Source of the DNA: Lachnospiraceae bacterium UBA3386
GTDB taxonomy: Bacteria > Bacillota > Clostridia > Lachnospirales > Lachnospiraceae
DNA length: 6,490 bases
Reading direction: 5' to 3'
Assembly: GCA_002358875.1 (NCBI GenBank)
Contig: DEPS01000002.1
Coordinates: 2,552 to 9,041, forward strand
Shown here: positions 4,620 through 6,490 of the stretch, in pieces
Position numbering within the stretch: position 1 is the first letter of the stretch
Layout: every line of letters begins with the position of its first letter
Notes under the pieces: generated by a model
Databases searched by the model: none
Seen by the model: the letters and a program-made list of their open reading frames with translations, nothing else
Told to the model about the DNA's origin: nothing
Translations under genes and position numbers: made by a program

Positions 4620-5134
4620 ATCTCCACCACCTTATCCGCTTTCATTACCAAAATACAATCACAGTCCCATGTGGGCAGGCTGTCCCTGAACGAAAGGCTG
4701 TTTCGCAGTTCAATGGCATCGTACTCCTCTGCCAGCTTCTCAAAATCCAGGTAGCACCAATTTGGCATGTACAGTTCATGAAGCTGCTCCATCGTGGGGA
4801 TCTCCCCAGGCTGGATGTTTTCAATCCATGACAGCTTTTTGGGTTCCCAGCGATGGAGTTTCGGAAGGTCTATCAGCTGGTCCGGAGAGTTAATCGTGAG
4901 GATATTGGCATCCGGCAAAGTGAAACGGAAGGAGTGCCGGAGTCTGCCAATGTTGAAGTTTGCTTCCCGGCACCAGGCTTCCCAGCCCCATTCGTCGTTT
5001 TCTCGGCTTGCCCACAGACCGGTTCCATCTGCCGGTTTCGGTCTGAAGCCTCCCTCCATCCAACCAGCGTTACGAACCGGAATGAAGGAAGAGGGTTCAA
5101 AGTGATCTGAACCATAATGAACGTAGGTGGTCAT
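4616..5134 (-). CDS. Hypothetical 172-aa protein with HYGS and GLWAS motifs (possible ADP-ribosyltransferase-like fold)
   Basis: From the chosen start the product begins MTTYVHYGSDHFEP. Notable blocks are HYGS (6-9), KPADGTGLWAS (33-43), EWGWEAWC (48-55), FRFTLPDANILTI (69-81), YLDFEKLAEEYDAIEL (128-143) and a late TWDCDCILVM (155-164). This order resembles a widespread phage/bacterial hypothetical family with KPxGLWxS, GWxxWC, YDGI and WDC motifs. A His-x-Gly-Ser followed by GLWxS and a later YDAI also resembles ADP-ribosyltransferase folds; that is inference only. I chose ATG at 5132-5134 because AAGGA lies 6 nt upstream and the N-terminus looks natural. An in-frame TTG at 5177-5179 would add 15 residues and start 3 bp after the methyltransferase stop. 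The 3' end overlaps the DUF1653 start (ATGA). Confidence 0.75.
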   Translation of the reverse strand: MTTYVHYGSDHFEPSSFIPVRNAGWMEGGFRPKPADGTGLWASRENDEWGWEAWCREANFNIGRLRHSFRFTLPDANILTINSPDQLIDLPKLHRWEPKKLSWIENIQPGEIPTMEQLHELYMPNWCYLDFEKLAEEYDAIELRNSLSFRDSLPTWDCDCILVMKADKVVEI

Positions 5135-5182
5135 GCTGCTTCCTTCACTCTTTGGCATGATTCTCATTGCCTCATTCAATTA

Positions 5183-6490
5183 CTACTCTTTCGTCATCTT
5201 CTGATACAGCTTCATCAGTTCTGCCACACAGTCAGATTCGGTAAATCCTTTAATCGGGAAGCCATAAGCCTGCATAACTGCGCGGTCATTGTTCTGGTGA
5301 GCAGTAAGCAATTCAGGGAATAGATACATATGCTCGCCATACATGTCAGCAAGACTCGAATCTGGGTAAAGTGTTCGCGCATTCAGAATTTCTTGTGCTG
5401 TGGTCTCAATACGCATCATTTGTTTATCCGATGCATTAGGCCATGGAAAATTATTGTATACTATATTTACAGAGTAACTGTAGTCACTTTTCAGTCTTCC
5501 ACATACAGCACGCACCCATGCCATATGTACGTTAGAAGTCATCACTCCAAAATGGAATAGAGATGCTTCCGGAACAAAACGCACTTTATTACTACAGATA
5601 ATGTCTTTGATCGCATATCCGATAGGTATATATCGTCTTCTTTCAGAAGATACTTCCGGCACAATCAGAAATCTTCCTGTAGGTTGTTTAATCTCCATGA
5701 ATTGTGTTGGAGTATTAGCGCACGCCCTTGTTGCCGCCTTTGTGCTCCTCATCCTGAACTTTTTCACAGCTTCTACTCTTTCCATTACTCTTGGCATCGA
5801 CAATAATTCCTTTGGAGTTGCGCCGCGAAGCCATAGACACCATCTTTCTTTTCCATTAATGTAATCATCTGAGCCCACAAAACGTTTAAAGAATAACTCT
5901 GATTTAGGCTCTAAGCGGACAAATTCTCTCTTCTCTTCAGATGTAAATATCAGGTTTCCACCTTCGACAGGTTTTCCCCCGCTACTCATAACCGGAACAC
6001 TGCATAAAGGTTTAGTTCTGCTTTCAATGAATACTGTAGGAGCTTCCATCAAATAAGCATTAATGCAGCTAACGCGATTTGGTCTTCCATCAGTATATAT
6101 TGTCTTCTGAGATATTATTACAGAAGAACTAAATCCTACAATCACGCAGTGAACATGTGCCTTAATGCTTGCCTCACTATCCCAGATGAATGTTCGATGG
6201 GCGAAGTCTATGTGGATACCAAATCGATCAAATAAAGGCTTCCATATACTCGCCACCTGCTCCCCTTGTGTGATACTGTTTGTTGAAACTAATGCCGCTC
6301 TGATTTGAGTTCCTGACATTAATTCAGAAGCCTTCCAATACCAGCCAGACACATAATCAATCTTACCTGCCGCTTTATAGGGTTTCCCTTTCTCATCAAC
6401 ATAAACGGAAAGAATATCATCTTTCTGAGATTTGCTCTGAAGAGAATATCCCACAAAGGGCGGATTCCCCATGATATAGTTCAGCCTGCT
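5183..6490 (-). CDS. MmeI/YeeA-like class I SAM-dependent DNA methyltransferase (C-terminal 435 residues, 5' end outside window)
   Basis: The frame is open to the right edge (it begins SRLNYIMGNPPFVGYS), so the Met in the NPPF region is not the start. NPPF (9-12 of the visible part) is catalytic motif IV of N6-adenine methyltransferases. Downstream landmarks of the MmeI-type family are FVGSDDYINGKERWCLWLRG (204-223), the recognition-domain segment SSERRRYIPIGY (281-292), NIVYNNFPWP (342-351) and the C-terminal helical LLTAHQNNDRAVMQAYGF (394-411). Proteins of this family are about 900 aa; the SAM-binding motif, and any N-terminal nuclease that would make it a type IIL restriction-modification enzyme, lie outside the window. 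It presumably modifies adenine at a specific site. A partner gene cluster (helicase, nuclease) is known for YeeA-like members, but none is visible here. Base composition is more AT-rich than the left block, suggesting transfer. It is followed 48 bp later by the 172-aa gene. Confidence 0.9.
   Translation of the reverse strand, partial: SRLNYIMGNPPFVGYSLQSKSQKDDILSVYVDEKGKPYKAAGKIDYVSGWYWKASELMSGTQIRAALVSTNSITQGEQVASIWKPLFDRFGIHIDFAHRTFIWDSEASIKAHVHCVIVGFSSSVIISQKTIYTDGRPNRVSCINAYLMEAPTVFIESRTKPLCSVPVMSSGGKPVEGGNLIFTSEEKREFVRLEPKSELFFKRFVGSDDYINGKERWCLWLRGATPKELLSMPRVMERVEAVKKFRMRSTKAATRACANTPTQFMEIKQPTGRFLIVPEVSSERRRYIPIGYAIKDIICSNKVRFVPEASLFHFGVMTSNVHMAWVRAVCGRLKSDYSYSVNIVYNNFPWPNASDKQMMRIETTAQEILNARTLYPDSSLADMYGEHMYLFPELLTAHQNNDRAVMQAYGFPIKGFTESDCVAELMKLYQKMTKE

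Noticed and set aside
4601..5864. Several plus-strand frames opposite the 172-aa and methyltransferase genes
   Set aside because: All lie antisense to genes supported by motifs, ribosome binding sites and overlaps; none has a credible product.
6470..6472. ATG at the NPPF motif as the start of the methyltransferase
   Set aside because: The frame stays open upstream to the edge and reads LNYI before the motif, as expected for the interior of this family; no start is in the window.
1..6490. CRISPR array, tRNA, rRNA or insertion-sequence ends
   Set aside because: No regularly spaced repeats, cloverleaf-like sequence, or transposase with terminal inverted repeats was found; the only repeats are in-frame coding repeats.

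Overview
The window looks like a chromosomal segment from a low-to-mid GC Firmicute, most likely a Clostridia/Lachnospiraceae-type gut bacterium. The reasons are strong GGAGG-type ribosome binding sites, a TTG start behind an extended Shine-Dalgarno, a near-consensus sigma-A promoter, a Firmicutes-style polysaccharide tyrosine-kinase locus, and a fragment resembling the C-terminus of Rpn nucleases, which are common in that group. The species cannot be fixed from the sequence. All convincing protein-coding genes are on the minus strand and read right to left.

Left block (1-3562): the front end of an exopolysaccharide/capsule assembly operon. A promoter (TTGACG, 17 bp, TAAAAT) at 3534-3562 sits about 60 bp before the first gene. 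The order of transcription is: a 175-aa membrane-anchored protein with one extracellular beta-rich module; a 341-aa membrane-anchored protein with two DUF5011/HYR-like Ig repeats plus a third module resembling the one in the first protein; a 510-aa fusion of a Wzz/CpsC chain-length domain with a CpsD-type bacterial tyrosine kinase (BY-kinase) that ends in a tyrosine/glycine tail; and a second Wzz-type protein cut by the left edge. The ribosome binding site and start codon of the last gene are embedded in the codons of the kinase's tyrosine tail. Together these look like the regulatory and export module of a surface polysaccharide, with two unusual extracellular partners.

Middle (3476-4103): a gene-poor junction. 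It holds the operon promoter, a small inverted repeat, a possible 26-codon plus-strand ORF with a good ribosome binding site, and a 70-aa minus-strand ORF that looks like a free-standing C-terminal piece of an Rpn/PD-(D/E)XK family protein with its own very strong ribosome binding site.

Right block (4104-6490): a compact minus-strand operon. It begins with an MmeI/YeeA-like DNA methyltransferase that enters from beyond the right edge (NPPF motif and recognition domain visible). A 172-aa protein of unknown function follows, coupled by an ATGA overlap to a DUF1653 protein, and then an unrecognised 85-aa protein. The methyltransferase is visibly more AT-rich than the left block, which fits an accessory, possibly defence-related cassette placed next to the polysaccharide locus. 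The pairing of the methyltransferase with the 172-aa protein and DUF1653 is the best candidate for an under-described system here, but its upstream partners lie outside the window.
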